Shown here in pieces: positions 25,390 through 34,411 of a stretch of DNA of 58,845 bases (the stretch's first letter is position 1; each line of letters starts with the position of its first letter). Made by a program: the position numbers and the translations under genes. The notes beneath the pieces were generated by a model, which saw only the letters and a program-made list of their open reading frames with translations, ran no database searches and was not told the origin of the DNA. The stretch comes from Virgibacillus_O xinjiangensis. GTDB taxonomy: Bacteria; Bacillota; Bacilli; Bacillales; Amphibacillaceae. Location: positions 1 through 58,845 of the forward strand of contig NZ_JBHRSA010000047.1 in the NCBI RefSeq assembly GCF_042643145.1. The letters run 5' to 3'.

Positions 25390-26733
25390 ATGCGCAACAA
25401 AACAGACCAATGGGCGTCCAAGCTCGGGTTCATCCTCTCCTCGGCTGGAGCAGCGATCGGCCTCGGGGCAATTTGGAAATTCCCCTACATGACAGGGATG
25501 AACGGCGGTGGGGCTTTCTTCCTCGTCTTCATCGCATTCACCATTCTGATCGGACTGCCCATCCTCATCGCAGAATTCATCATCGGAAGAGGCGCTGAAA
25601 AAGAAGCCGTCAGCGCTTATCAAAAACTGGCTCCTAAAACACCTTGGTCCTTCATCGGACATTGGGGTGTCGTAGGCGCTTTCCTATTGATGTCCTTTTA
25701 TAGTGTCGTCGGCGGCTGGGTACTGATCTACAGCCTTGTCTCGATCTTCGGCGGAATCATCACAAGCGGAGCCAATTATGAACAGTTATTCGCCGACATT
25801 ACCGGAAATCCGCTGATCACCATCGCTGGACTGGCATTCTTTATGCTCATCAATATCATCGTCGTCTCATTCGGCATCAAGGACGGCATTGAAAAATCAA
25901 GTAAAATCCTGATGCCGCTGTTATTTGTCTTTTTCATTATCCTTGTCCTACGCTCCATCACCTTTGAAGGAGCCATGGACGGCATCCGCTTTTTCCTTGA
26001 GCCGGACTTCACCGCACTGACAGGGGAAAATATTCTCTATGCACTCGGCCAGTCATTCTTTTCCTTGGCCGTGGGAATTTCCGTAATGGTGACCTACAGC
26101 TCTTATCTCGGAAAAGATGTGAGCCTGCCGATGTCCGCCGGCTCCGTATCCATCATGAATATCTTTGTATCCTTGCTGGCTGGCCTGGCCATCTTCCCGG
26201 TGGTCTTCGCCTTTGGGCTGGAGCCCGCAGAAGGACCAGGACTGCTATTCATGGTGCTCCCGGAAGCTTTCAGCCAGATGCCGTTCGGTGAACTGTTCCT
26301 GAGCTTGTTCTTATTGCTCTTCCTGTTCGCCGTACTGACTTCATCATTCAGCATGCTGGAAATCATTACATCGGCATTTACCGAGAAGAAGGAACGCTCC
26401 CGGAAGAAAGTGGCAGCAACTGCTGGAGCGATTGTATTCATCGCCGGTATACCTGCCGCCCTTTCATCGAGCACACTGGCGGATTTCCACATCTTCGGCC
26501 TGACCGTCTTTGATGCGACCGATTTTCTGGTAAGCAATATCATGCTCCCTGCAGGATGCTTGTTCATCGCTCTGTTCATCGGTTTTAAAATGGACAAAAG
26601 CCTTATTCGACAGGAGTTCAACTATAGCACCGGTTTGAACTCAGGCGTCTATCAGGCATGGTTCCAGCTCATGCGCTGGGTCGTTCCGGTGACCATCATT
26701 ATTGTATTCCTAGGTTCAGTCGGCCTGATTTAG
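25390..26733 (+). CDS. Neurotransmitter:sodium symporter (NSS) family transporter, possibly for tryptophan
   Basis: Sodium-coupled amino-acid transporter of the LeuT fold, 447 residues with about 11 membrane spans, the usual bacterial form. The N-terminal unwound TM1 region is clear: GAAIGLGAIWKFPYMTGMNGG, followed by FFLVFIAFTILIGLPIL. Start ATG after AAAGAAAGGA. Directly follows kynUBA, though with its own promoter; tryptophan is therefore a reasonable substrate guess (compare TnaT and MhsT), but other amino acids are possible. Confidence 0.87.
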   Translation: MRNKTDQWASKLGFILSSAGAAIGLGAIWKFPYMTGMNGGGAFFLVFIAFTILIGLPILIAEFIIGRGAEKEAVSAYQKLAPKTPWSFIGHWGVVGAFLLMSFYSVVGGWVLIYSLVSIFGGIITSGANYEQLFADITGNPLITIAGLAFFMLINIIVVSFGIKDGIEKSSKILMPLLFVFFIILVLRSITFEGAMDGIRFFLEPDFTALTGENILYALGQSFFSLAVGISVMVTYSSYLGKDVSLPMSAGSVSIMNIFVSLLAGLAIFPVVFAFGLEPAEGPGLLFMVLPEAFSQMPFGELFLSLFLLLFLFAVLTSSFSMLEIITSAFTEKKERSRKKVAATAGAIVFIAGIPAALSSSTLADFHIFGLTVFDATDFLVSNIMLPAGCLFIALFIGFKMDKSLIRQEFNYSTGLNSGVYQAWFQLMRWVVPVTIIIVFLGSVGLI

Positions 26734-26772
26734 GTAATAATAATACCAATAGGCTAGTGAGGAGTGGAATGA

Positions 26773-28113
26773 ATGGCACAAAAGATTGTTGTCGTCGGCG
26801 GTGTCGGCGGGGGAGCTACCGTTTCCGCCCAAATCCGACGGAATGATAAAGACGCAGACATCATCATTTTTGAAAAAGGTGAGCATATCGCATTCTCGAA
26901 CTGTGGAATGCCTTACTACCTCGGAGGCGTCATCAAAGACAAGGAAGATATTCTTGTATCGGTGGACCGCTTCCGCGAAAAATATAACGTGGATGTCCGC
27001 ACAGGTACAGAGGTTATCTCCATCAACCGGAAAGATAAAAAAGTGATATGCCAGAATGAATCCGGGGAACAGGAAGTGAGCTATGACAAGCTGATCATTT
27101 CTCCTGGTGCTTCCCCCATCGTCCCTGATGTGGATGGCCGTAATGAGGCGTGCATTTTCACGCTTCGTACGATTCCGGATATGGAGAAAATAAACAACTA
27201 CATCGAGCAGAACCAGCCCAAAAAAGCGGCGATCATCGGCGGTGGATTCATCGGTCTGGAGATGGCAGAAAATCTGCACGAACGGGGAATTGCCTGTACC
27301 GTGATCGACCGGTCTTCGCAAGTCATGAAGGTCGTTGACAAAGAAATTGCAGAAGTAATCCATGAACATCTTCGGGAGAAGGGGATCGAACTGATTCTGG
27401 ATGATGGCTTGGAAGGTTACTCTAATAATGGAAAGACCGTCCATCTGAGCAGTGGAAGTACATTGCAGGCAGATATGACCCTGATGGCAACCGGGGTCAA
27501 ACCAAATACCGATCTCGCCGAATCAGCCTCCCTGAAATTGGGCAGGAGCGGAGCAATAGAGGTCAACAACGATATGCAAACCAATGACCCTGACATTTAC
27601 GCACTCGGAGATGCTGTGGAAACCAAGGATTTCTTCACCGGCGAACCGAGGCATGTAGCACTTGCCTGGCCTGCACACCGGCAGGCCTATTTGATCGCCA
27701 GCCACCTGGCTGGGGAAAAAGTGGAGAACCATGGAATCATCGGCACCTCCATCTTTAAGCTGTTCGACTTGACCATCGGATCGACCGGCCATAACAAGGC
27801 CACCCTGGAGGATGCCGGAATTTCCTATAAGGAAGCCTTCTTGGAAACTTATTCGCATGCCAAGTACTATCCCGGCTCAGAAAAGCTGTGGTTGAAAATC
27901 GTCTTTGATGCAGAAAAAGGAACCATTTATGGCTGCGACGTGATCGGATTTGACGGTGCCGATAAACGGCTTGGTGTATTGGCAACCGCCATCCGAGGCA
28001 AAATGACAGTTGCCGACCTGGAAGAAGTGGAACTCGGGTATGCCCCGCCCTACTCTTCCCCCAAAGACCCCATCAACATCCTGGGTTATAAAGCCAATCA
28101 GCAATTGTCCTGA
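26773..28113 (+). CDS. cdr: CoA-disulfide reductase
   Basis: FAD-dependent pyridine nucleotide-disulfide oxidoreductase with a single active-site Cys, 446 residues. GGVGGGATVSAQIRR at the N-terminus (FAD), the redox Cys in FSNCGMPYYLGG (about Cys43), the second dinucleotide fold AAIIGGGFIGLEMAENL near 155, and DIYALGDAVE near 280. The single-Cys SNCGMPYY block separates it from thioredoxin or glutathione reductases and from NADH oxidase only partly, so water-forming NADH oxidase is the alternative. No C-terminal rhodanese domain. Role: keeping coenzyme A reduced in Gram-positive bacteria. Confidence 0.83.
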   Translation: MAQKIVVVGGVGGGATVSAQIRRNDKDADIIIFEKGEHIAFSNCGMPYYLGGVIKDKEDILVSVDRFREKYNVDVRTGTEVISINRKDKKVICQNESGEQEVSYDKLIISPGASPIVPDVDGRNEACIFTLRTIPDMEKINNYIEQNQPKKAAIIGGGFIGLEMAENLHERGIACTVIDRSSQVMKVVDKEIAEVIHEHLREKGIELILDDGLEGYSNNGKTVHLSSGSTLQADMTLMATGVKPNTDLAESASLKLGRSGAIEVNNDMQTNDPDIYALGDAVETKDFFTGEPRHVALAWPAHRQAYLIASHLAGEKVENHGIIGTSIFKLFDLTIGSTGHNKATLEDAGISYKEAFLETYSHAKYYPGSEKLWLKIVFDAEKGTIYGCDVIGFDGADKRLGVLATAIRGKMTVADLEEVELGYAPPYSSPKDPINILGYKANQQLS

Positions 28114-28116
28114 AAA

Positions 28117-28148
28117 AAGCTGCCGGAATGACTCCGGCAGCTTTTTAT
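28117..28148 (+). terminator. Intrinsic terminator of cdr
   Basis: Perfect stem AAAGCTGCCGGA / TCCGGCAGCTTT, five-base loop, T-run. Confidence 0.9.
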
Positions 28149-28180
28149 ATGTGTATAGTTCCGAATGAAGCTGAGCAATT

Positions 28181-28840
28181 GCGGATATCGTGAGCGTCCT
28201 GCCGATATCGATGTGCTCCTGCTGATTCCACGCGCCTCCCGCTGATATCGCCCCGCTCCCGCTGATTCCGCGTGCCTCCTGCTGATACCGACGCGCTCCT
28301 GCTGATTCCGCGCGCCTCCTGCCGATTCCACGCGCCTCCTAGCGATATAGACGCGCTCCTGCTGATTTCGCGCTTCTCCTGCGGATATCGCGAGCGTCCC
28401 GCCGATTCCACGCGCCTCCTGCCGATATCGCCCCGCTCCCGCTGATATCGACGCACTCCTGCTGATTCCGCGCGCCTCCTGCCGATATCGATGCGCTCCT
28501 GCTGATTCCACACGCCTCCCGCTGATATCGCGCCGCTCCTGCTGATTCCACACACCTCCCGCTGATATCGCGCCGCTCCTGCTGATTCCGCGTGCCTCCT
28601 GCCGATATCCCCCTGCTCCTGCTGATTCCACACACCTCCCGCTGATATCGCGCCGCTCCTGCTGATTCCACGCGCCTCCTGCTGATTCCACCCACCTCCC
28701 GCTGATATCGCCCCGCTCCCGCTGATTCCGCGAGCGTCCTGCTGATACCGACGCGCTCCTGCCGATATCACGCGCCTCCTGCCGATTCCACGCGCCTCCT
28801 GCTGATTTCGCGCTTCTCCTGCCGATTCCCCTGCTCTCTC
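28181..28840. repeat. Tandem array with exact 20-bp period (family A, array 2)
   Basis: 33 consecutive 20-bp units without any indel: every unit keeps the register G-C-N-GAT near its start and CTCC-T/C near its end (for example GCTGATTCCGCGCGCCTCCT and GCCGATATCGATGCGCTCCT). Units vary by substitutions only. The minus strand lacks stops and gives spurious frames rich in Ser/Ala/Gly/Arg. It lies between convergent genes, right after the cdr terminator, as do the arrays at 8.1 and 46.2 kb. Confidence 0.92.
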
Positions 28841-28844
28841 CCAT

Positions 28845-28877
28845 AAAAAAACTGCACATCCACATCGAATGCACAGT
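28845..28877 (-). terminator. Intrinsic terminator of the 223-residue protein gene
   Basis: On the minus strand AACTGTGCA pairs with TGTGCAGTT (two wobble pairs), then a seven-T run. Confidence 0.7.
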
Positions 28878-28920
28878 TATCTACGGCTACTCACCAGCTG
28901 CCGCTATTAAAATTTCCACC

Positions 28921-29592
28921 CTACAGGTCTTCCTCAAACCGGTAGACAAGTTCAAAGTTGTTTTCATCCAGGAGTTCTGCCACATGGACACGCACCCCAT
29001 GGCCGAAGACGACTTCATCCTCTGTCATGGCGACTACCATTGCTTTCGTTTTCTGACGGACATCCACGTAAATATCGCCAACGACAGGCTTCAGTGACTC
29101 ATCCTTCTCGGATAGGTAAGAGATTGACTCATCCTCGATTTGCTGGGATTCAGGAACTCTGCTCTTATCATAATAGGCAATTTCCCGGCTTGCATCGGTC
29201 TTACCTGGCACCAGTACGACATACTCATGGTGTTTTACCCCGTTATCCCGTGTGGTGGTGACATTTCCATCCTCCACGGTCTCCACTTTTTCGATTTCAT
29301 TAAGGGAATAATGATCAAGAAAGTCTGGGGCAGGTTTTGTAATCAAGATATAATCGCCTGGCTCCGGGCGCTTATCTTTATCAATTGTGTATCGTTTACC
29401 ATAAAAGATGAATGTATCATTATGTTGTGGGCGGATCAGCTCGATTTCACTGGCTCTTGTCAGAATCTGCTGCATATCTTTCAGACGGTATAAATGGATG
29501 GATTTTTTGAATACCGGCTTAACAGCATATACTTTATGCAGTTCATTGTTATAAAAAACGAGTTGCCCTTTCCTCACTTGGTATAGCTTCAT
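28921..29592 (-). CDS. Conserved hypothetical protein, 223 residues
   Basis: I do not recognise a family. No signal peptide or membrane segment; composition is soluble and charged. The N-terminus (LYQVRKGQLVFYNNELHKVY) looks beta-rich, with three repeated short beta-barrel-like segments: residues 1-50, 55-90 (FIFYGKRYTIDKDKRPEPGDYILIT) and 165-205 (VVGDIYVDVRQKTKAMVVAM). Each resembles a small SH3/KOW-like module, but this is a guess. Good GGAGGT site before ATG. Single-gene unit between an array and the C45-like gene. Confidence 0.75.
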   Translation of the reverse strand: MKLYQVRKGQLVFYNNELHKVYAVKPVFKKSIHLYRLKDMQQILTRASEIELIRPQHNDTFIFYGKRYTIDKDKRPEPGDYILITKPAPDFLDHYSLNEIEKVETVEDGNVTTTRDNGVKHHEYVVLVPGKTDASREIAYYDKSRVPESQQIEDESISYLSEKDESLKPVVGDIYVDVRQKTKAMVVAMTEDEVVFGHGVRVHVAELLDENNFELVYRFEEDL

Positions 29593-29705
29593 GTGACGTT
29601 ACCTCCTAAATTGTTCTGTCCTTAATTATAACCATATTTTATGAAATGAAAAGCCTTCTTGTAAATTCCCTGAATCCATGGATGTTCAAACATGAAAATC
29701 AATGG

Positions 29706-30761
29706 TCAGCTCTTCTTCCAGTCTGAATGGACAAACTGGATGTCCGTATCAAGTTGGCCGTGAAGCTGCTGCAGATCCAAATCTTCTCCTTCCAGCCATT
29801 TGTGGAAATCGAATAAATATGGTGTCTGGTCTCCCCCCAATGCAAACCAAGCCTGATTCTGTTTCGGGAGATAGGCAGAGGTATGAATCGTGCCGGCCCA
29901 TGCCTTGTACTTTTCAGAAAACACCCCACCGCTCCGATCATTCAGCATCTGGAATGCTTCTTCTGCACCCATGTCTATCTTCTGTCGCTGATTGATGGCA
30001 TTCATCCGCTTATAAGAATCATGGAGATGATGGCGGTTTTCATCTTCTAGCATTTCAAAATGGTTGGTGCAGACATTGGACTCCCGGACAACCACACTTC
30101 TTGGCGTTGCTTCCACCACATAGGTGACGCCACTCCTATCCAACACGATATAGCTGAATGAATGACGGTGCGGGATATCCTTCAGCATAGATACGGCCTC
30201 GTCTACATTTGCACATGTTTCCAGCACCATGCGCCCGATCATATTGCAGATGAAGCCATCGCCCGGCTTTTTGCGGTGCATGAAGTTATAGCCGAGTGCA
30301 AGGCCTTTCTCGTTCATCCCATCCATCCGCCCTGTCGTTCGCTGGGATGGACCGATGATAGCGTAACCCTGGTCATCCGGCTGATAGATTGTATAGCAGC
30401 CATCATATGTCTTTGGATGATAATCATAATTGCGGATCATGTAATCAGTGCCTGTATAAATGGAACAGCCGCTCTTCTTATATTCCAGCCGGTATCCGCC
30501 AAATTCCTGCAGCACATCTGTCATCTTCCATTCCAACGCATCCCTGATACCGAGCAGTTCCTCCCATACTCCTGGAGCATAGGCTGTGATGGCCTGTTTC
30601 GTATCCTGCACATCGATCTGGAAACGCGGCCTTCTGATCTTCCATTCTTTTTTTCGGTTCCTTATCGTATGGGAATCCTTAAGACGCTCCCCCTGCATCA
30701 AGCCGAAGTCGTAGTGGCTCCCACGGAATTGGATGACCTCATTAAATACTTGCTGCATCAA
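29706..30761 (-). CDS. C45-type Ntn-hydrolase (acyl-CoA:6-aminopenicillanate acyltransferase-like)
   Basis: 351 residues of the penicillin-acyltransferase/choloylglycine-hydrolase-like Ntn group. The candidate nucleophile is Cys99 in KKSGCSIYTG, where relatives self-cleave before Cys. Family features include MIRNYDYHP, GRMDGMNEKGLALGYNF, IVLDRSGVTYVVEATP and VCTNHF. Probably an amidase or acyl-transferase with an unknown cytoplasmic substrate; the penicillin-related name is only historical. AAGGGATGAG ribosome site before the start. Stands alone. Confidence 0.8.
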   Translation of the reverse strand: MMQQVFNEVIQFRGSHYDFGLMQGERLKDSHTIRNRKKEWKIRRPRFQIDVQDTKQAITAYAPGVWEELLGIRDALEWKMTDVLQEFGGYRLEYKKSGCSIYTGTDYMIRNYDYHPKTYDGCYTIYQPDDQGYAIIGPSQRTTGRMDGMNEKGLALGYNFMHRKKPGDGFICNMIGRMVLETCANVDEAVSMLKDIPHRHSFSYIVLDRSGVTYVVEATPRSVVVRESNVCTNHFEMLEDENRHHLHDSYKRMNAINQRQKIDMGAEEAFQMLNDRSGGVFSEKYKAWAGTIHTSAYLPKQNQAWFALGGDQTPYLFDFHKWLEGEDLDLQQLHGQLDTDIQFVHSDWKKS

Positions 30762-30986
30762 CTCATCCCTTTATGTCATAGTGTCTGTAAAATTTCCCAG
30801 TATATGTGTATTATTTATCATTTATGCAAATAAAACCCTCGTTTATCGACGGAAATCCAAACATATTGTACTCTTCTTTTTCCCCATTGTAAAACACTGC
30901 CACTCCAAAGCGTAAAGGTGCATCACAACCAAGCTGTCATACCATCGGACACGCTCGCTTAGAGCCTATGTCACTGCAGCTATCCA

Positions 30987-31016
30987 TAAAAATAAGGCCC
31001 TCGAAGGAGGCCTTAC
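30987..31016 (-). terminator. Intrinsic terminator overlapping the yfmR stop codon
   Basis: On the minus strand TAAGGCCTCC.. pairs with ..GAGGGCCTTA, followed by TTTTTA. The stop codon TAA lies at the base of the hairpin. Confidence 0.8.
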
Positions 31017-32902
31017 TTTTCCGTTCCATTATTCAATTCCTCTACTTGAAGGGAAAGTTCTTCCCAGCGTTCCATTTTTGCTTCGAGTTCTGCTTCGGTC
31101 TTCTGCTGTTCCGCAAAAAGTTCTTGGACTTTCTGTGAATTGCTCCCTGCTTCCACTACTTCTGTCTGCAATTCCTCGATCCTGCCCTCGAGTTCCATGA
31201 TGTCATCCTCAATGGTTTCCCATTCCTTTTTCTCATGATAGGAGAGCTTCTTTTTCTTCGGCTTTTCTGTTCTGGGAGCAGATTTTCCCTCTCTTTTCGG
31301 CACCTCCACTTTCTGCTTGGTTTCTTCCAAGTAATCCGTGTAGTTCCCGTAAAAGCTCCTCGTATGGCCGTTCCCTTCAAATACAATCAGCTGATCTACG
31401 ACACGATCCAGGAAATAGCGATCGTGCGAAACGGTGATGACGACGCCAGGAAAATTGTCCAAGTATTCCTCAAGTACTCCGAGTGTCTGGGTATCCAGGT
31501 CATTGGTAGGCTCATCAAGGAACAGGACATTCGGTTCACACATCAACACTTTCAAAAGGTATAATCTGCGTCTTTCCCCACCTGACAGCCTATGGATATA
31601 TGTCCACTGATCCGGCCGTGAAAACAGGAATCGCTCCAGCATCTGTTCGGCAGTGATCACTTCGCCGTCTTTCGTATGGATGACTTCAGCAACTTCTTTG
31701 ATATATTCAATGATCCGCTGGTCGCCATCGAGTTCTTCTTCACCTTGGGTATAATAGCCGATTTTGACCGTTTCCCCTGTCTCAATTTCCCCATGATCCG
31801 GTTGGATCCGGCCTGCCATCATATTCAGCAAGGTGGTCTTTCCGGTGCCATTGGGCCCGATGATACCGATACGATCTCCGGGAACGATCAGCCGGCTGAA
31901 ATCCCTCAGTATCCTCTGATCCCCGTAGCTCTTTTCGATATCCTTCAATTCCATGACTTTTTTCCCGAGTCTGGTGGAGCCCACTTGAAATTCCAAGTTC
32001 TCCTTCTTCGTATCGAAGGTCTTTTCCTTCATTTCATGTACCCGTTCCACCCTGGCCCTCTGCTTGGTCGATCTTGCCTTCGCACCCCGCTTCAGCCAGG
32101 CAAGCTCACGCCTCAATGTATTCTGATGCTTCTGTTCATAGCTCCGTTCCAGTGCTTCCCGTTCTGCTTTCTTCTCAAGAAAAACTTCGTAATTACCCTC
32201 ATAAATATAAAGGTTACCTTTATCGAGTTCATAGATCCGGTTGGTCACACGGTTCAGGAAGTATCTGTCGTGGGTGACCAACAGCAAGGAACCTTTATAG
32301 GACTCCAGATATTTCTCCAACCATTCAACTGTTTCATTGTCCAAATGGTTGGTCGGTTCATCCAAAATGAGCAGATCCGCCGGCTGGATCAGTGCCTTGG
32401 CAATGGCTACCCGCTTTTTCTGTCCACCGGATAAATCGGTCACCTTCTTATGAAAGTCGGTGATTCCCAACTTAGTAAGCACTGTTTTGGCTGCTGTATT
32501 GGCCTCCCAAGCGTCGTATTCATCCATCTGCTGCTGCATGTCCATCACCGCGTTCTGGGCATCAGCATTTTCAGGATGCTCATTCAGCCGGGAAAGAGCC
32601 TGTTCATAGTCACGCATCACCCGCATGATCTCCGCATCCCCATAGTAGATTTGCTCTAAAACAGTTCGGTCCGTATCCATAACCGGATCCTGGGCCAGAT
32701 ATTCTATATGATAATCCTTAGGATGTTTGATCGTTCCCTGCTCCGGTGTTTCCAAGCCGGCGATGGTCTTGAGAAACGTGGATTTGCCCGTTCCATTCAC
32801 ACCGATCAGACCGATTCTCTCCCGATCGGTGATGGTGCAGGTAATGTCTTGGTACAATACTTTTTCCCCATAGGATTTCGTCAAGTTCTCGATCGTTAGC
32901 AT
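31013..32902 (-). CDS. yfmR: ABC-F family ribosome-associated ATPase YfmR
   Basis: Soluble duplicated ABC ATPase acting on the ribosome (ABC-F), 629 residues from ATG 32902, the length of B. subtilis YfmR. First domain: GVNGTGKST, LSGGQKKR, LLILDEPTNHLD. Then a charged P-site-tRNA-interaction linker with Arg/Lys-rich AWLKRGAKARSTKQRAR, and the second domain with GPNGTGKTT, LSGGERRR and LFLDEPTNDLD. A C-terminal coiled coil of about 90 residues is rich in Glu/Lys. Related to Uup; helps translation through difficult stretches such as polyproline. Start chosen by GAGGAAGGA; an upstream GTG/ATG frame extension has no site. Confidence 0.88.
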   Translation of the reverse strand: MLTIENLTKSYGEKVLYQDITCTITDRERIGLIGVNGTGKSTFLKTIAGLETPEQGTIKHPKDYHIEYLAQDPVMDTDRTVLEQIYYGDAEIMRVMRDYEQALSRLNEHPENADAQNAVMDMQQQMDEYDAWEANTAAKTVLTKLGITDFHKKVTDLSGGQKKRVAIAKALIQPADLLILDEPTNHLDNETVEWLEKYLESYKGSLLLVTHDRYFLNRVTNRIYELDKGNLYIYEGNYEVFLEKKAEREALERSYEQKHQNTLRRELAWLKRGAKARSTKQRARVERVHEMKEKTFDTKKENLEFQVGSTRLGKKVMELKDIEKSYGDQRILRDFSRLIVPGDRIGIIGPNGTGKTTLLNMMAGRIQPDHGEIETGETVKIGYYTQGEEELDGDQRIIEYIKEVAEVIHTKDGEVITAEQMLERFLFSRPDQWTYIHRLSGGERRRLYLLKVLMCEPNVLFLDEPTNDLDTQTLGVLEEYLDNFPGVVITVSHDRYFLDRVVDQLIVFEGNGHTRSFYGNYTDYLEETKQKVEVPKREGKSAPRTEKPKKKKLSYHEKKEWETIEDDIMELEGRIEELQTEVVEAGSNSQKVQELFAEQQKTEAELEAKMERWEELSLQVEELNNGTEK

Positions 32903-32933
32903 AGTAATCCTTCCTCGCACATAAGTATGGCAG

Positions 32934-33146
32934 TTACTGTCTTCGATGTTTCCTTTCTTTGATCAGCCCTTTCACAATCATGACGATCAGAAACAACATC
33001 CAGGATGTGACAAGATGGAAGATGAATTGATTCATATTCGACATCTCTTTATAGAAAAAAGCCATCCCGGACCACACAATCGCAATGACCGCAAGCTGAA
33101 CGGCTAATAGCTTGATATTGATGATGATCCCCTCCGATAGTTTCAT
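32934..33146 (-). CDS. Small two-span membrane protein
   Basis: 70 residues with two hydrophobic segments (about residues 12-30 and 42-60) and a basic tail KERKHRRQ, so the C-terminus is probably cytoplasmic. No family recognised. ATG at 33146 follows GAAGGTAG at short spacing. It lies 31 bases upstream of yfmR and may be co-transcribed with it. Confidence 0.6.
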   Translation of the reverse strand: MKLSEGIIINIKLLAVQLAVIAIVWSGMAFFYKEMSNMNQFIFHLVTSWMLFLIVMIVKGLIKERKHRRQ

Positions 33147-33228
33147 GCCTACCTTCTAGTTTAGCTTAACAAATGCTGATTTTCCAGAGCAAAAACAGCC
33201 CCCCATGCGTCCCGAGCCAAGACGGCTA

Positions 33229-33269
33229 TCAAAAAACCGGAACTGCTGGCAAAGGCCGCACTTCCGGTG
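33229..33269 (-). terminator. Intrinsic terminator of the rib operon
   Basis: On the minus strand ACCGGAA pairs with TTCCGGT around an internal GGCC-containing loop, then TTTTTTG. Confidence 0.75.
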
Positions 33270-33285
33270 AATCGTAGCCGTGATA

Positions 33286-33753
33286 TCAGTTTTCGAGTTG
33301 TTTGACGAGATTGGCCATCTCTATCGCTGAAACAGCAGCTTCCGCCCCTTTGTTGCCTGCCTTTGTACCAGCACGCTCAATGGCCTGCTCGATCGTGTCG
33401 GTCGTAATGACGCCGAAGATGACCGGCTTGCCGGATTGACTGGAAGCCTGCGAGACGCCTTTAGCCGCTTCATTGCAGACATAATCGAAGTGTGGCGTGG
33501 AGCCGCGAATCACCGTGCCTAGTGTAATAACCGCATCATAATTTCCTGCCGCCATTTTCTGCGCAGCCAGCGGAATTTCAAAAGCGCCGGGAACCCATGC
33601 CACCTCGATACTGTCCTCGGACACCCCATGCCGCTTCAGTGTATCAACTGCTCCATCGAGAAGCCTGCCGGTAATGAAATCATTGAACCTTGCTACAACA
33701 ATTCCTATTTTGAGATCTGTTCCTACTAAATTACCTTCATACATCTTCGTCAT
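33286..33753 (-). CDS. ribH: 6,7-dimethyl-8-ribityllumazine synthase
   Basis: Penultimate enzyme of riboflavin synthesis, forming the 60-subunit shell in Bacillus. 155 residues. Blocks: IVVARFNDFITGRLLDGA, VPGAFEIPLAAQKMA, the loop TLGTVIRGSTPHFDYVCNEAA with the catalytic His, and GNKGAEAAVSAIEMANL. Last gene of ribE-ribB-ribH under an FMN riboswitch. Start GATG after GGAAGGGAG, five bases after the ribB gene ends. Confidence 0.94.
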   Translation of the reverse strand: MTKMYEGNLVGTDLKIGIVVARFNDFITGRLLDGAVDTLKRHGVSEDSIEVAWVPGAFEIPLAAQKMAAGNYDAVITLGTVIRGSTPHFDYVCNEAAKGVSQASSQSGKPVIFGVITTDTIEQAIERAGTKAGNKGAEAAVSAIEMANLVKQLEN

Positions 33754-33758
33754 CCCTG

Positions 33759-34397
33759 CTATCTCCCTTCCTTGACCATCAATCTGTTTAATTCTGTATC
33801 TTTTTTGCGATATGCAATCAAATCTTCAATCGTAATCATTTTCAAGTCGAATCTTTCTGTCATGGCCTCCAGGTCGTCCCGGCGGGCCATCGTTCCATCC
33901 TGCTTGATGATCTCGCAGATAATCCCGGACGGGAATGCACCGCTCAGCAACGCAAGATCAACGGCTGCTTCCGTATGCCCTGGTCGCGAGAGCACTCCTC
34001 CTTCTTTTGCAATCAATGGAAAAACATGTCCTGGGCGTTTGAAATCTTCCGCTACGGTATCGACCTCTGTCAACGCCTTGATGGTCTTCGCCCGTTCTGC
34101 TGCACTGATTCCCGTCGTCGTATCCTTGTGGTCGATGGAAACGGTGAATGCTGTCCCCAATGGATCTGTACTCTGATCGGTCATCATCGGAAAATTTAGT
34201 GCTTCCGCCAATTGTTTCTGGACCGGCGTACATACAAGTCCTTTTGCATGGGTAATCATAAAGTTGATCACTTCCGGTGTCGCCAATTCGGACAGTGCGA
34301 CCAAGTCGCCCTCATTTTCCCGGTCCTGATCGTCCACCACGATAATCGGCTTTCCTTTTTTCAGCTCTTCGACAGCTTGCTCGATTGTATGAAACAT
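33759..34397 (-). CDS. ribB: 3,4-dihydroxy-2-butanone-4-phosphate synthase (monofunctional)
   Basis: Converts ribulose 5-phosphate to the four-carbon riboflavin precursor. 212 residues: only the RibB domain is present. The acidic metal site DDQDRENEGDL is at residues 22-32, then THAKGLVCTP, TEAAVDLALLSG and the closing LIAYRKK. In Bacillus this domain is normally fused to GTP cyclohydrolase II (RibBA, about 400 residues), so the RibA part is missing here and must be elsewhere if the pathway is complete. AAAGGAGG before ATG. Confidence 0.92.
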   Translation of the reverse strand: MFHTIEQAVEELKKGKPIIVVDDQDRENEGDLVALSELATPEVINFMITHAKGLVCTPVQKQLAEALNFPMMTDQSTDPLGTAFTVSIDHKDTTTGISAAERAKTIKALTEVDTVAEDFKRPGHVFPLIAKEGGVLSRPGHTEAAVDLALLSGAFPSGIICEIIKQDGTMARRDDLEAMTERFDLKMITIEDLIAYRKKDTELNRLMVKEGR

Positions 34398-34411
34398 TCC
34401 GTTTCCTCCTT

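Noticed and set aside
28098..28874. Minus-strand frames of 118-258 codons with SAGGAWNQQE-like repeats
   Set aside because: Same artefact from the 20-bp array; the longest starts in a terminator region and ends inside cdr.
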